Source of the DNA: Paludibacteraceae bacterium
Lineage (GTDB): Bacteria > Bacteroidota > Bacteroidia > Bacteroidales > Paludibacteraceae
Reading direction: 5' to 3'
Length of the DNA: 45,418 bases
Assembly: GCA_017937025.1 (NCBI GenBank)
Contig: JAGBEJ010000007.1
Coordinates: 1 to 45,418, forward strand
In this document: positions 35,534 through 44,935 of the stretch, one piece after another
Position numbering within the stretch: the stretch's first letter is position 1
Layout of the letters: the number at the start of each line of letters is the position of its first letter
Translations under genes and position numbers: made by a program
Notes under the pieces: model-generated
Told to the model about the DNA's origin: nothing
The model's input: the letters and a program-made list of their open reading frames with translations, nothing else
Database searches by the model: none

Positions 35534-36937
35534 TTAGAATTCTGCGTTCTTTGGTGTTCGTGGGAATGGTATCACGTCCCTGATGTTCTGCATACCAGTC
35601 ACGAAAAGAATCAGACGCTCGAAGCCCAGACCGAAGCCTCCGTGAGGACAGCTTCCGAACTTGCGTGTATCGAGATACCACTTGTATGTATCCAGCTCCA
35701 TTCCTCTCGCCTTTATCTCGTTCGTCAGCTTCTCATACGACTCTTCACGCACACTTCCGCCGATTATCTCGCCAATGCGTGGGAAAAGCACGTCTGTTCC
35801 CTGCATCGTCTTGCCGTCGGCGTTTTTCTTCATATAGAACGCCTTGATCTCGCTTGGGTAGTCGGTCATGATAACCGGACGCTTGAAGTACTCCTCCACG
35901 AGGAAACGCTCATGCTCGCTCGCCAAGTCCATGCCCCAGCCTGTGACAGGGAACTCGAACTTGTGTCCCTTCGCCTGAGCTTCTTCCAGTATCTTCACGC
36001 CCTCTGTGTATGGCAGGCGCACGAAGTCCTCCTTGACTACAGAGTGGAGTGTGTCCAAAAGCGTAGTGTCTATCATCTTGTTCAGGAACTCGAGGTCGTC
36101 CATGCAGTTGTCCAGCGCCCACTGCACACAGTACTTGATGAAGTCCTCCTCCAAGTCCATGAGGTCGTCCTTGTCTATGAACGCAACCTCTGGCTCTATC
36201 ATCCAGAACTCAGCCAAGTGGCGAGGAGTGTTGCTGTTCTCGGCACGGAATGTCGGTCCGAAAGTGTAGATGGCTCCAAGCGCAGTGGCTCCGAGCTCAC
36301 CCTCGAGCTGACCGCTCACTGTCAGGTTGGTCTTCTTGCCGAAGAAATCCTTGTCGTATGCCACGTCGCCATCAGCGCCAGTGCGCGCAAGGTCAAGCGT
36401 AGTCACCTGGAACATCTCGCCTGCGCCCTCGGCATCGCTCGCCGTGATGATAGGCGTGTTGAAGTAATAGAATCCGTGCTCGTGGAAATATCTGTGGATA
36501 GCGATTGCCATGTTGTGGCGGATACGCATCACTGCTCCGAATGTGTTTGTGCGGAGACGAAGATGAGCTATCTCGCGCAGGAACTCCATTGAGTGTCCCT
36601 TCTTCTGCAGTGGGTACTCGTCCGGATTAGCCTCGCCGTAAAGCTCGATGTCGCTTGCCTGAATCTCGACAGACTGACCTGCGCCCTGAGAAGCCACAAG
36701 TTTGCCGACAACGCTAAGACATGCGCCTGTGGTTATCTTCTTCAGCAGCTCGGCGTCGAAATTCTCGACGTCCACAACCACCTGCACATTCTTAATAGAA
36801 GAACCGTCATTCAAGGCTATGAAATTCACATTCTTATTGCCTCGCTTTGATCTTACCCAACCTTTTACATTCACAGTCGTGTCAATAGCAGGCTGCTTAA
36901 GCAAATCCGCTATCTTAGTTCTTCTAATGCTTTCCAT
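35534..36937 (-). CDS. asnS: Asparagine-tRNA ligase
   Basis: Charges tRNA-Asn with asparagine. A class IIb enzyme with an N-terminal OB-fold anticodon domain (about 1-110, [26 protein letters not shown]) and a catalytic domain with the motif 2 segment [24 protein letters not shown] (about 230-255) and motif 3 [21 protein letters not shown] near the C-terminus. The length of 467 residues is standard. The AsnS rather than AspS assignment comes from the [13 protein letters not shown] form of motif 2. It is a single-gene unit with its own -7 box and terminator. Confidence 0.96.
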   Translation of the reverse strand: MESIRRTKIADLLKQPAIDTTVNVKGWVRSKRGNKNVNFIALNDGSSIKNVQVVVDVENFDAELLKKITTGACLSVVGKLVASQGAGQSVEIQASDIELYGEANPDEYPLQKKGHSMEFLREIAHLRLRTNTFGAVMRIRHNMAIAIHRYFHEHGFYYFNTPIITASDAEGAGEMFQVTTLDLARTGADGDVAYDKDFFGKKTNLTVSGQLEGELGATALGAIYTFGPTFRAENSNTPRHLAEFWMIEPEVAFIDKDDLMDLEEDFIKYCVQWALDNCMDDLEFLNKMIDTTLLDTLHSVVKEDFVRLPYTEGVKILEEAQAKGHKFEFPVTGWGMDLASEHERFLVEEYFKRPVIMTDYPSEIKAFYMKKNADGKTMQGTDVLFPRIGEIIGGSVREESYEKLTNEIKARGMELDTYKWYLDTRKFGSCPHGGFGLGFERLILFVTGMQNIRDVIPFPRTPKNAEF

Positions 36938-36970
36938 TTTTATCTTATTATTTTATTGAGTTTCAGGTCG

Positions 36971-36978
36971 CAAATATA
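36971..36978 (-). promoter_or_regulatory. -7 box of asnS
   Basis: TATATTTG (36978 to 36971), 34 bp before the asnS ATG. No clear -33 partner. Confidence 0.5.
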
Positions 36979-37112
36979 AATATTTTTCCGCTTGATTGTC
37001 ATTTATAGGTAAGTCGCATGCCCAAAATAAAAGCAATTTGACATTAAAAATATTTTTACTGCGATATTTTAATATTTATTCTTGCCGGAAATCTTCCGTT
37101 GGTCTAAAAAAA

Positions 37113-37146
37113 TTAAAGCCATCGTGCATCCGCATGATGGCTTTAA
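37113..37146 (-). terminator. Terminator of gldJ
   Basis: Stem TTAAAGCCATC/GATGGCTTTAA extended by TGC/GCA; the minus-strand transcript continues into TTTTTTTAG. It lies 22 bp after the gldJ stop. Confidence 0.75.
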
Positions 37147-37167
37147 CTTATCTATTAGCTATAAAAC

Positions 37168-38715
37168 TTATTTCTTCTTGCCGTAAGCACCCTGGTCGCC
37201 GAGTCTTGTCATAGCGCAACGGAAACCTATGTCGCTTGTTGACTTGCCTTGGTCAAGATATCTTCTCTGTGAAGGGTTGAGCCAGAATGCTCTGTCCTTC
37301 CAAGAACCACCCTTGTAAACTCTTGAGCGGTTTGTAACCTTTGAAGAAAGAAGACCTTCTGCGTTCTCGTCTGGGTCATACATGAGTCTTGTTGCCTTCT
37401 CTGGGTCAACAGGAGTCTTCCATGACTCTGAGTTCATGCTCGAACGAGCATCACCATCACCGTAGTTACGAACATCGTACTTAGTGTACTTGCCTACGCT
37501 ATCTCTCTCAGCTGGGATTACATACTTAACACGTCCGAGGCTGTCGATAACAGGGACAAGGACTTTCTTTCCTTCCTGAGTATTCTCGTTGAGGATAGGA
37601 GCCTTGTACTCATTACCACGGAATGAGTTGTACTCTTCCTCCTGCTCGCTTGTCAATGCACGGTAAACGTCCATTACCCACTCGTTAACGTTACCTGCCA
37701 TGTTGTACAGACCGAAGTCGTTTGGCCAGTATGCGTCAACTCTGTTAGTGATAGTAGCCTGATCGTTGAGCTTGCCGCCCATACCCATCATGTCCCCTCT
37801 ACCTCTCACATAGTTAGCGAGCATCTCACCTCTATGCTTCTTGTCTGGGTTTCTCATCTGGTGACCAGACCATGGGAACTGCTTCTTCTCGCCTGAGTTC
37901 TCCTCGCCATCTCTTGCTGTGATAGCGTATGCTGCGTACTCCCACTCAGCCTCTGTTGGGAGACGGAAGTCAGGGAACATAAGACCGTCGCTCATGTTAA
38001 CCTTTCTGTTCTCACCGTAGAGGTCAACCTTAGGACGCTTTCCTTCCTCTGGCTGATACTCAGAGCTCATCATATACTTTCTTGTGTTGAAGACGATGTT
38101 GTTTCTAACCTCGTCAGCATCCTCGTTATCCTTAACACCCTCGAAGTCTGGCAGTGTTATGATACCTGCGTTAGCGAGAATCAACTCGTTAGCACGGTCG
38201 GTACGCCACTGGCAGTAGTCGTTTGCCTGCTCCCAGCTAACACCTACGACTGGATAGTCGTTGTATGCTGCGTGAGTGAAGTAGTACTCAACATAAGGCT
38301 CGTTGTAAGCCAACTCTGTACGCCAAACCAATGAGTCTGGAGTTGCCTTTGCGATTACTTCTGGATAGTTGTGCATAACCAGTCTCATCCAGTGCAGGTA
38401 CTCGTTCCAGTTCAAGTTGCTTATCTCAAACTGGTCCATATAGAATGAGCTGACAGTCACACGACGTGGAACGTTGTTCCAATCGCCAGGTATGTCTTCC
38501 TGAGTACGTCCCATTGTGAATGTACCACCTTCTACGAAGACCATTCCTGGAGGTGTCTGCTGCTTATAATCTGTTATCACTTCAAAACCGCCGGTAGACT
38601 TGTCATTGTACGCCCAACCGGTGACATTAGAGACTTCCTTCTTGTTGCTACAAGCTGAAGCCAACGCCATCACAGATACGAGAACGGCTGTTTTTGTAAA
38701 TAAGTTTACTTTCAT
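37168..38715 (-). CDS. gldJ: GldJ-like lipoprotein (FGE-sulfatase fold)
   Basis: A 515-residue lipoprotein with lipobox ASAC (Cys22). Residues from about 55 form a formylglycine-generating-enzyme-like domain: FVEGGTFTMGRTQEDI, YMDQFEISNLNWNEYLHW, DYPVVGVSWEQANDYCQWRTDR, FRLPTEAEWEYAAY, YNMAGNVNEWVMDVY and the end SDIGFRCAMTRLG. The N-terminal GWAYNDKSTGGFE and the overall match to my memory of Flavobacterium GldJ indicate the gliding/type IX secretion lipoprotein that stabilises other Gld proteins. GldK/PorK has the same fold and cannot be wholly excluded. It is divergent from cdaA and near porX and sprE/porW. Confidence 0.85.
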   Translation of the reverse strand: MKVNLFTKTAVLVSVMALASACSNKKEVSNVTGWAYNDKSTGGFEVITDYKQQTPPGMVFVEGGTFTMGRTQEDIPGDWNNVPRRVTVSSFYMDQFEISNLNWNEYLHWMRLVMHNYPEVIAKATPDSLVWRTELAYNEPYVEYYFTHAAYNDYPVVGVSWEQANDYCQWRTDRANELILANAGIITLPDFEGVKDNEDADEVRNNIVFNTRKYMMSSEYQPEEGKRPKVDLYGENRKVNMSDGLMFPDFRLPTEAEWEYAAYAITARDGEENSGEKKQFPWSGHQMRNPDKKHRGEMLANYVRGRGDMMGMGGKLNDQATITNRVDAYWPNDFGLYNMAGNVNEWVMDVYRALTSEQEEEYNSFRGNEYKAPILNENTQEGKKVLVPVIDSLGRVKYVIPAERDSVGKYTKYDVRNYGDGDARSSMNSESWKTPVDPEKATRLMYDPDENAEGLLSSKVTNRSRVYKGGSWKDRAFWLNPSQRRYLDQGKSTSDIGFRCAMTRLGDQGAYGKKK

Positions 38716-38782
38716 AGCTATAAAGACTTGTTGTTAATTTCTTTTAGGTACTAATATAACTCTGCTTTCTTCGTTTTATTGC

Positions 38783-38814
38783 GTCAGACCAAAAACTTTT
38801 CTTTTGAGTCTGAC
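38783..38814. repeat. GTCAGAC/GTCTGAC inverted repeat in the gldJ leader
   Basis: GTCAGAC (38783-38789) and GTCTGAC (38808-38814) flank an 18-base AT-rich spacer. It lies just downstream of the gldJ -7 box and would be in the 5' leader, where it could form a hairpin or bind a protein. Confidence 0.4.
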
Positions 38815-38816
38815 TG

Positions 38817-38824
38817 CAAAGATA
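38817..38824 (-). promoter_or_regulatory. -7 box of gldJ
   Basis: TATCTTTG (38824 to 38817), about 100 bp before the gldJ ATG. A TTTG lies 24 bp upstream (38852 to 38849), slightly too far. Confidence 0.45.
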
Positions 38825-38968
38825 ATTATTTCCACATTATTGATTACTCAAAAGTGGAAAAATTTATAAATTTGTGAAAAAGTTTGATTATTTCATAAGT
38901 CATAGAGGACGGCATTTGCAAGCCCCTCTCGATTGAAATAACGTATGAACATTTAAAATATTGTGTCT

Positions 38969-39745
38969 ATGGGCATAGAATTCGGAATAAAGGATATAAT
39001 TGACATTTTGCTTGTCGCATTTCTCATGTACCAGACATACATGCTGCTAAAGGGGACCAATGCGGTGAACATATTTGTCGGCATCATCGCTTTCGTGGTA
39101 TGCTGGTTTCTTGTTTCATACGTGTTCAAGATGCAATTGCTGGGAGCCATCCTCGACAAGGTGATGAGCGTGGGAGCCATAGCGCTGATTGTGATTTTCA
39201 AGGACGAGATAAGGCGTTTCTTCTCATTAATAGGAAGCAAAAGAAAACTGAGATTCCTGAAATGGTTTTACTCCAAGACTAACGACAACTCCATAAAAGC
39301 ATTGACGGCAGACGAAATCAAGCAGATAGCATGGGCGTGCAGAGACATGTCGTTCAATAAGTGCGGCGCGCTGATCGTGGTACAGCAGAAAGCTGACCTT
39401 TCCAACTACGCAAAGACCGGCGAAGCAGTAAACTCAAGCATATCGTCAAGACTCATACAGAACATATTCTTCAAGAACAGTCCGCTGCATGACGGAGCGA
39501 TGATAATCTCCGACAACCGCATAGACTCGGTGGCTTGCATTCTGCCTGTGTCGCAACGGCTCGACATACCGAAAAGCCTCGGATTGAGACACAGAGCCGC
39601 GCTGGGCATCACGGAAAGAACAGACGCCATCGCCATTGTTGTGTCCGAAGAGACCGGAGGCGTGTCGTACATGCAGAACGGCAAGGTGGAGCTGGACGTG
39701 ACCATAGAGCAGCTGACACGCGTGCTGTCCGGCGAGGATTTATAA
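38969..39745 (+). CDS. cdaA: Diadenylate cyclase
   Basis: Makes the second messenger c-di-AMP from two ATP. Three membrane helices at the N-terminus (about 6-75, DIIDILLVAFLMYQTYMLL, VNIFVGIIAFVVCWFLVSYVF, MSVGAIALIVIF) precede the DAC domain. Catalytic motifs are intact: DGA in SPLHDGAMIISDN and RHR in LGLRHRAALGITE, and the SEETGGVSYMQNG segment follows. At 258 residues it is a CdaA-type enzyme. I use ATG 38969; the frame two codons longer begins with GTG at 38963. In many Bacteroidota it follows folP, which is not here. Confidence 0.95.
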   Translation: MGIEFGIKDIIDILLVAFLMYQTYMLLKGTNAVNIFVGIIAFVVCWFLVSYVFKMQLLGAILDKVMSVGAIALIVIFKDEIRRFFSLIGSKRKLRFLKWFYSKTNDNSIKALTADEIKQIAWACRDMSFNKCGALIVVQQKADLSNYAKTGEAVNSSISSRLIQNIFFKNSPLHDGAMIISDNRIDSVACILPVSQRLDIPKSLGLRHRAALGITERTDAIAIVVSEETGGVSYMQNGKVELDVTIEQLTRVLSGEDL

Positions 39746-39749
39746 TACG

Positions 39750-41291
39750 CTACTGCTTAGGAGCCATCACCACAAGAGGAACAATCATCTCCTCCATGGA
39801 CACGCCGCCGTGCTGGAACGTGTCCTTGTAGTAACTCACATAATAATTATAGTTGTTCGGATAGACGAAGAAATCGTCGCCTGTCGCGAAAATGTAAGCC
39901 GAGCTAATATTAGGCGACGTGAGTCCGACCTTCTTTGGCTGAAGCATCTCGAGGACTTCCTTCTTGCTGTAGCCGAGGTTCTTGCCCACCTTATACCTTA
40001 GATTCACATTCGTGGCCTTGTCGCCTACGACCTTTATAGGATTTTTCACCCTGATAGTGCCGTGGTCTGTTGTCAGAACGACCTTATAACCCTTGCTGGC
40101 GATGGCCTTGAACAACGCCTTCGCTGAAGAATGACGGAACCACGACTGTGTCAGCGAGCGATAAGCCGACTCGTCCTTGACAAGCTCACGCATCATCTTG
40201 CTGTCGGTCTTGGCGTGCGAGAGCATATCCACGAAGTTCATAACACACACGTTGAGCTCATTGCCTCCGAGCTCGTCGATTCTCCTGATGAGGTTCTCGC
40301 CAAAATCCGAGTTGTTTATCTTGGCATACGAATGACTGAACTTCTTGCGGAAGCGCTCAAAAACGGTGTCGAGCAACTCTTCCTCCTTCATGTTCTTGCC
40401 TTCATCCTCTTCCTCGTCAACCCAGTACTGCGGATACAGTTCCTGAATCTGCGCCGGAGTCAGTCCGCTGAAGATAGCGTTCCTCGCATATTGTGTGGCA
40501 GTGGGCAGAATGCTGAAGTAAGCGTCTTCGCTGTCGATGGTGAAGTACTCCGCCACGTCGTCGCGGATAGACAGCCACTGGTCGTATCTGAAATTGTCGA
40601 TGACAATCATAAACACCTTGTCGCCATTGTCAAGCATCGGGAACACGACTTTCTTCATGATGTCGTGGCTCATCATAGGCCTGTCGGCGCTGGCGATCCA
40701 GCCTTCGTACGACTTGGCGACGAACTTCGCGAACGCGTTGTTGCCCTCGGACTTCTGCATCTGAAGAATCTCCTTCATGTCGTTGTCAGCCTCATCCAAC
40801 TCCATCTCCCAGTGCAACAGACGCTTGTAGAGCGCCTTCCAGTCGTCGGCCGTGCGGCACTCGTCTATCTGCATGCCGATTTTCGGAAACTCCTGGCGAT
40901 AGGTGTTGGTCGTCTGGTCGCTTATGATGTCCTTTTGGTGTATGTGCTTCTTGAGCGTAAGGATTATCTGCTTGGGATTGACTGGTTTGAGCAAGTAGTC
41001 GGCTATCTTGTTGCCTATCGCCATGTCCATGATGTCCTCCTCCTCGTTCTTGGTTATCATGACCACCGGAATCGACGGCCTGATGTCCTTGATTCTCGCC
41101 AATGTCTCAAGACCGCTGAGGCCAGGCATATTCTCATCGAGGAAGATTATGTCGTAGATGGAATTGGTGCACATCTCAATGGCGTCCTGACCGTTCGACG
41201 CGCTCTCCACCTCATAGCCCTTGTCCTGCAGGTACAGGAAATACGGCTTCAGCAAATCCTGCTCATCGTCTATCCAAAGTATCTTGCTCAT
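39750..41291 (-). CDS. porX: PorX-type response regulator with PglZ domain
   Basis: A 513-residue regulator. The N-terminal receiver domain (about 1-120) has acidic Asp8/Asp9, phospho-acceptor Asp52 in IIFLDENMPG, Thr80 and Lys102. It is followed by a helical linker and a PglZ/alkaline-phosphatase-like domain (about 200-510) with VIDNFRYDQWLSIRDD, ILPTATQYARNAIFSGLTP and TDHGTIRVKNP, whose metal-binding Asp/His residues remain. This is the domain order of PorX, the type IX secretion regulator; its partner kinase PorY and SigP are not in this window. It ends 5 bp from the convergent cdaA stop and follows sprE/porW by 16 bp on the same strand. Confidence 0.92.
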   Translation of the reverse strand: MSKILWIDDEQDLLKPYFLYLQDKGYEVESASNGQDAIEMCTNSIYDIIFLDENMPGLSGLETLARIKDIRPSIPVVMITKNEEEDIMDMAIGNKIADYLLKPVNPKQIILTLKKHIHQKDIISDQTTNTYRQEFPKIGMQIDECRTADDWKALYKRLLHWEMELDEADNDMKEILQMQKSEGNNAFAKFVAKSYEGWIASADRPMMSHDIMKKVVFPMLDNGDKVFMIVIDNFRYDQWLSIRDDVAEYFTIDSEDAYFSILPTATQYARNAIFSGLTPAQIQELYPQYWVDEEEDEGKNMKEEELLDTVFERFRKKFSHSYAKINNSDFGENLIRRIDELGGNELNVCVMNFVDMLSHAKTDSKMMRELVKDESAYRSLTQSWFRHSSAKALFKAIASKGYKVVLTTDHGTIRVKNPIKVVGDKATNVNLRYKVGKNLGYSKKEVLEMLQPKKVGLTSPNISSAYIFATGDDFFVYPNNYNYYVSYYKDTFQHGGVSMEEMIVPLVVMAPKQ

Positions 41292-41307
41292 TGATAAAAA
41301 CTCCTTA

Positions 41308-44300
41308 TCACTTTAAATAATGTTCTCTGTTGAATTTCTCATATCCGTCGAAGTCGGCTGTGCGCACAAGCTCCTCCTTGTTCTCGGTCGAGATTATGGC
41401 GTTTCTGTACTGCACCTTCTGCAGAGGAGCGAACATCTGCCTTTCTCTCAACGCACCGAACATGTAGTTCTTTGCCTCGTAGGCATTCATGAACTTCTCT
41501 ACCGTCACGACCGCCTTGCTCTCGAATCTGTAAATCTTGACCTGCAGACGCGCGCCGCCGTAATACATCGAGTTGTAGCGTTCTATTAACGACTTCAGCC
41601 TGTCGTAATCCACTCCTGTTCCGGTTATGAGAATCGCGTACTCGTGTGTCGCCAGCAGGTCCTCGGTGTATTTGCCTTCCTGCGGCACGACTCTTATTAT
41701 GCCGTCGTCCTTCTTTGCCGTCTCCTCCTTGTCTTTGCCTGCGGCTTCATCCTTCTTTGCCTCCGCCTTATTCTTGCCGTCCTTGTCCTTAGACTTCTTC
41801 TGCTCCTTGCTGTTCTGGCTGTTCAGCTCCTCGGCTGCCGCCTCGAGCAACTCGCGCTCAAGCCTTGCCTCCTCGGCTTTCTCGTCGGCTTCCTTAGCCA
41901 GCTTCTCGGCAGCCAGAGCCGCATCCACAAGGCTTCGTCTCTGAGCCTCAGCCGAAGCGAGGTCGATGTTCTCGGCTTTCCTCAGCGGCAATATGCTGTC
42001 GGTGTAATATGTGAGATAGTCGTCGAAGCTTCTGCCATGTCTCAGCAATATGAGGTTATGAGCTGAGATGATGACCGCCTTACACGAATCCGTGCCGACG
42101 TAACGCTTGAGCGCCGCATCCTGCTCAATGTTGGCGATGTACCAGAACGCCTCGTTCATATCGCCCAACGAGCTGACCATAAGCACATTGCTCTCTGGCG
42201 CGAATTTCTCTTTCGTTATATCGAAGTCCTTGACGATGAAGCCGCCGAAGTTGTACGACGCCACGTCGAACATCAGAGCGTTCTGATTGAGCTGGTTGTC
42301 GGTTATGAGCATGACGTTGTGCGGCTCGCGCCTGTCGATGGTGAACTGCAGCGTGTCAACATTCTCCACCAACTCCTCAGCCGCAGCCTCTCTCATAGCG
42401 AGTATCGAGCCGTGTGTCGAACCGTACTGCACTCTCCTGCCCTGCTGATAGAGCGCCAGCATGCTCTTGGCCATAGCACTGACGTCGCTCTCAGGATATT
42501 CGCTCACAAGCTCCTGCATGCCCTTCTCGAATCCGTCGTTGTCGCCGTTCTTGCCCTTGCTCAACGCATCGACGAACAGCATCTTCGGCATCAGAGGAGA
42601 CAACGGGAAGTTCTCCTTCAGCGTCGCGTAATTAGCCGCCACGGTGTCGAACGAATTTCTTGTGTATGCGTAATATGCCTGCTGATAGAGCGAGTCCTGC
42701 ATCTCCACCATCATCGCCATCTTGCGCTTGTAGTCAGGGTCTTTCAGCACCTTGGCGTATGACGACTCCGGATATTTCCTGACGAGCTGCGAGCGGTACC
42801 AGTTGGCTGCACTCTCGTCGCCCTTCTGCAGGTTCATCTGGAACATCATGAAGTAAGCGTCAGGCAGACGGCGGTCTCTTGGGAAGCGTCTTTCCAGCTC
42901 CTCGAAGGTCTTTATCGCCATCGGCAGGTCCTCAAGCTTGTCCTCGTAGATGCCGCCCATAGCATAAAGCGCGTCGGCTATCTGCTCGTCGGACTTCTCC
43001 ATCTGTCCCGGTGTCAGCGGCAGTTGTGATATGTAGTAATCGACGTTTGTGTTCACGTTCGACTTTATCTCGCTCTTCTCGCCGTTGCCGTCCTCGCTCA
43101 TCTCCTCGGTCAGCAGCTCGCCGTCCTCCTCGTCGCCGTAGTCGCTGTCGTTGCTCATGACGGCTTTGTTGGTCCTTCGCCAGTTGTCTTCCAAAGCACG
43201 TATTCCCCACTTTTTCTGGAACTCGCCCTTGCCCGCCGCCACAAGCTGCGGATTGTAGAAATACCATCCCTTGCCGCCAGCGGCTGGTGTCAGCACCGCA
43301 CCGAAAGCGCCAGCGCTGCTCGACTGCGACGAAGCCAGCTTCGCTTCCTCCTCGGCTTTCTTGCGAGCCTGTTCCTCCTGCTCCTGAAGTTTCTTTATGT
43401 GGGCCTTTATTGCAAGGTTTCTCTCGCTCTCGCTCATCCGTGCCAGACGCTGCACGCTGTCCTGAGTCACCACCACGTCGTAGTGCTGAGCCAGCTCGCC
43501 GAGTATCAGGCTTCGCTTGGACACGCGCAGATAGTCGTCGTCCTCAGCCGGCATAAGGCTTGCCGCCTCGGTGTAGAGCGGCTGGGCGAGTATGTACTCG
43601 CTATCGTTGTAGTACAGGTCGCCGAGCGACACGAGGGCGCGCACCTTGTCCGAGCCGTTGAGTTTGCTCTTCTCTATCGCCAGCTTGTAGTTCTCTATGG
43701 CCTTGTCCTTCTGCTCGGCGTTCATGTAGATTTCGGCTATGGCGACGTAGATTTTGTCCAGACCATCGGCGTAGCGCTCGTTCTTGGCCATGCGCTTGAG
43801 CTTCTTGACCGCCTTCTCGGTGTTCTGCCAGTCGGACACGGCGTAACCCACCTTGGAGTTGAACGTCATGTCGAAGTTGGAGCTGTGGCGGTATGCCTTC
43901 TTGTAATATTCCTTGGCGTCGAGGTCGTTCTTGTTCTTCTGGCTGAGCTGCGCGAGCACGTAATAATCTCTCGTCTTCTGCTTCTTGTACCGCTCGCCGC
44001 CGATGGCTGCCCTCAGCAGCTCCTCCGCCTGCTTGTACTCGTTTCTTTTGAGCGCCAGGTCGGCCTGCGCCGATGCAAATTCGCTCTGCTGGCGGTTGGT
44101 GAGCGGCGCGCGCTCGAGTTTCGTGAGTATGTCGTCGGCGTCGTAGAGCCAGTCCATCTCCGCATAGCAACGCGCGAGCCAGATGTTTGCCTCGGTCACG
44201 CGCTTAGGCTCCTGCGTGAAGTGCTTGGTGACGTAGGTGAATGTGCCGACAGCGCCGAGGAAGTCGCCCTTGTGGAACTGCGCCTTGCCGTGCAGCAGCC

Positions 44301-44718
44301 AGACCTTGCCCATCTGAGGATTGTACTCCTCCTTCTTCATGAACTGCACGTACTTCGGGTCCTTCGCCTTGCTCGGCTTTTTCTTCGGCTTTACTCTTAT
44401 GGAGTGGAGTTTCTCGGCTTTGGTCGCTTTCTCTATGGCCCTGTTCATCTGCGAGAGACAGAGCGATGTGTCGGCGTGGTTGCTTATCGGGTACAGGGGA
44501 ATGACTTTCGTGTAGTCGTCCTTGCCGCCGGCGTAGAGCAGGTTGATGCCTTCCTTGTAGCTCTCCTTGCCGTTGAAGTGGACGTTGTATCGTGTCGTCA
44601 GCGAGTGGTAACGCCTTGTCACCCAGTTGTTTTTCTTGGCACACGACGCGAGCGTCAGCACAGCGAGCGCAATTGTCAGCAGGCGTGTCATTTTAGCGGC
44701 GGCTTTTGTCGTGTTCAT
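41308..44718 (-). CDS. porW: SprE/PorW-like TPR lipoprotein
   Basis: A 1136-residue lipoprotein with lipobox LASC (Cys26 counted from ATG 44718). After WVTRRYHSLTTRYNVHFNGKE, a SprE/PorW hallmark, it is built of tetratricopeptide-like helical repeats (roughly 100-800). A strongly charged, probably coiled-coil stretch (about 990-1060, many KEEAEAKK-type residues) and a C-terminal domain follow. SprE/PorW links the PorK-N ring to the translocon in type IX secretion. The frame opens at 44823, but a full promoter lies at 44778-44748, downstream of that start; ATG 44718 or 44691 is therefore right. It is 16 bp before porX, so they probably form an operon. Confidence 0.88.
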   Translation of the reverse strand: MNTTKAAAKMTRLLTIALAVLTLASCAKKNNWVTRRYHSLTTRYNVHFNGKESYKEGINLLYAGGKDDYTKVIPLYPISNHADTSLCLSQMNRAIEKATKAEKLHSIRVKPKKKPSKAKDPKYVQFMKKEEYNPQMGKVWLLHGKAQFHKGDFLGAVGTFTYVTKHFTQEPKRVTEANIWLARCYAEMDWLYDADDILTKLERAPLTNRQQSEFASAQADLALKRNEYKQAEELLRAAIGGERYKKQKTRDYYVLAQLSQKNKNDLDAKEYYKKAYRHSSNFDMTFNSKVGYAVSDWQNTEKAVKKLKRMAKNERYADGLDKIYVAIAEIYMNAEQKDKAIENYKLAIEKSKLNGSDKVRALVSLGDLYYNDSEYILAQPLYTEAASLMPAEDDDYLRVSKRSLILGELAQHYDVVVTQDSVQRLARMSESERNLAIKAHIKKLQEQEEQARKKAEEEAKLASSQSSSAGAFGAVLTPAAGGKGWYFYNPQLVAAGKGEFQKKWGIRALEDNWRRTNKAVMSNDSDYGDEEDGELLTEEMSEDGNGEKSEIKSNVNTNVDYYISQLPLTPGQMEKSDEQIADALYAMGGIYEDKLEDLPMAIKTFEELERRFPRDRRLPDAYFMMFQMNLQKGDESAANWYRSQLVRKYPESSYAKVLKDPDYKRKMAMMVEMQDSLYQQAYYAYTRNSFDTVAANYATLKENFPLSPLMPKMLFVDALSKGKNGDNDGFEKGMQELVSEYPESDVSAMAKSMLALYQQGRRVQYGSTHGSILAMREAAAEELVENVDTLQFTIDRREPHNVMLITDNQLNQNALMFDVASYNFGGFIVKDFDITKEKFAPESNVLMVSSLGDMNEAFWYIANIEQDAALKRYVGTDSCKAVIISAHNLILLRHGRSFDDYLTYYTDSILPLRKAENIDLASAEAQRRSLVDAALAAEKLAKEADEKAEEARLERELLEAAAEELNSQNSKEQKKSKDKDGKNKAEAKKDEAAGKDKEETAKKDDGIIRVVPQEGKYTEDLLATHEYAILITGTGVDYDRLKSLIERYNSMYYGGARLQVKIYRFESKAVVTVEKFMNAYEAKNYMFGALRERQMFAPLQKVQYRNAIISTENKEELVRTADFDGYEKFNREHYLK

Positions 44719-44747
44719 TCCGTTTGTCAGATGGTTTGTAAATCTTA

Positions 44748-44778
44748 CAAAAGTAATCACTTTGCATAATACTTCAAA
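44748..44778 (-). promoter_or_regulatory. Promoter of sprE/porW-porX
   Basis: TTTG (44778 to 44775), 19 bp, then TACTTTTG (44755 to 44748): a full consensus match. Transcription would start about 23 bases before the ATG at 44718. Confidence 0.75.
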
Positions 44779-44935
44779 AAATCGTAATGCGTTGACCTTT
44801 CTCTCTTTATGTTTAAATAACAATTCATATTCATGCGAAATTAAAATGCGCGCAGCCCTTCCAACTATTAGGCAAAATGACTATACTTGTGAATGCTTTC
44901 CGGTGAAAGCTATAACCTTTAGAAAAAACACTCCT

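Noticed and set aside
43399-44769. 456-residue plus-strand frame opposite sprE/porW
   Set aside because: Antisense shadow caused by the codon bias of the GC-rich porW gene; rich in V, L and R with no recognisable domain.
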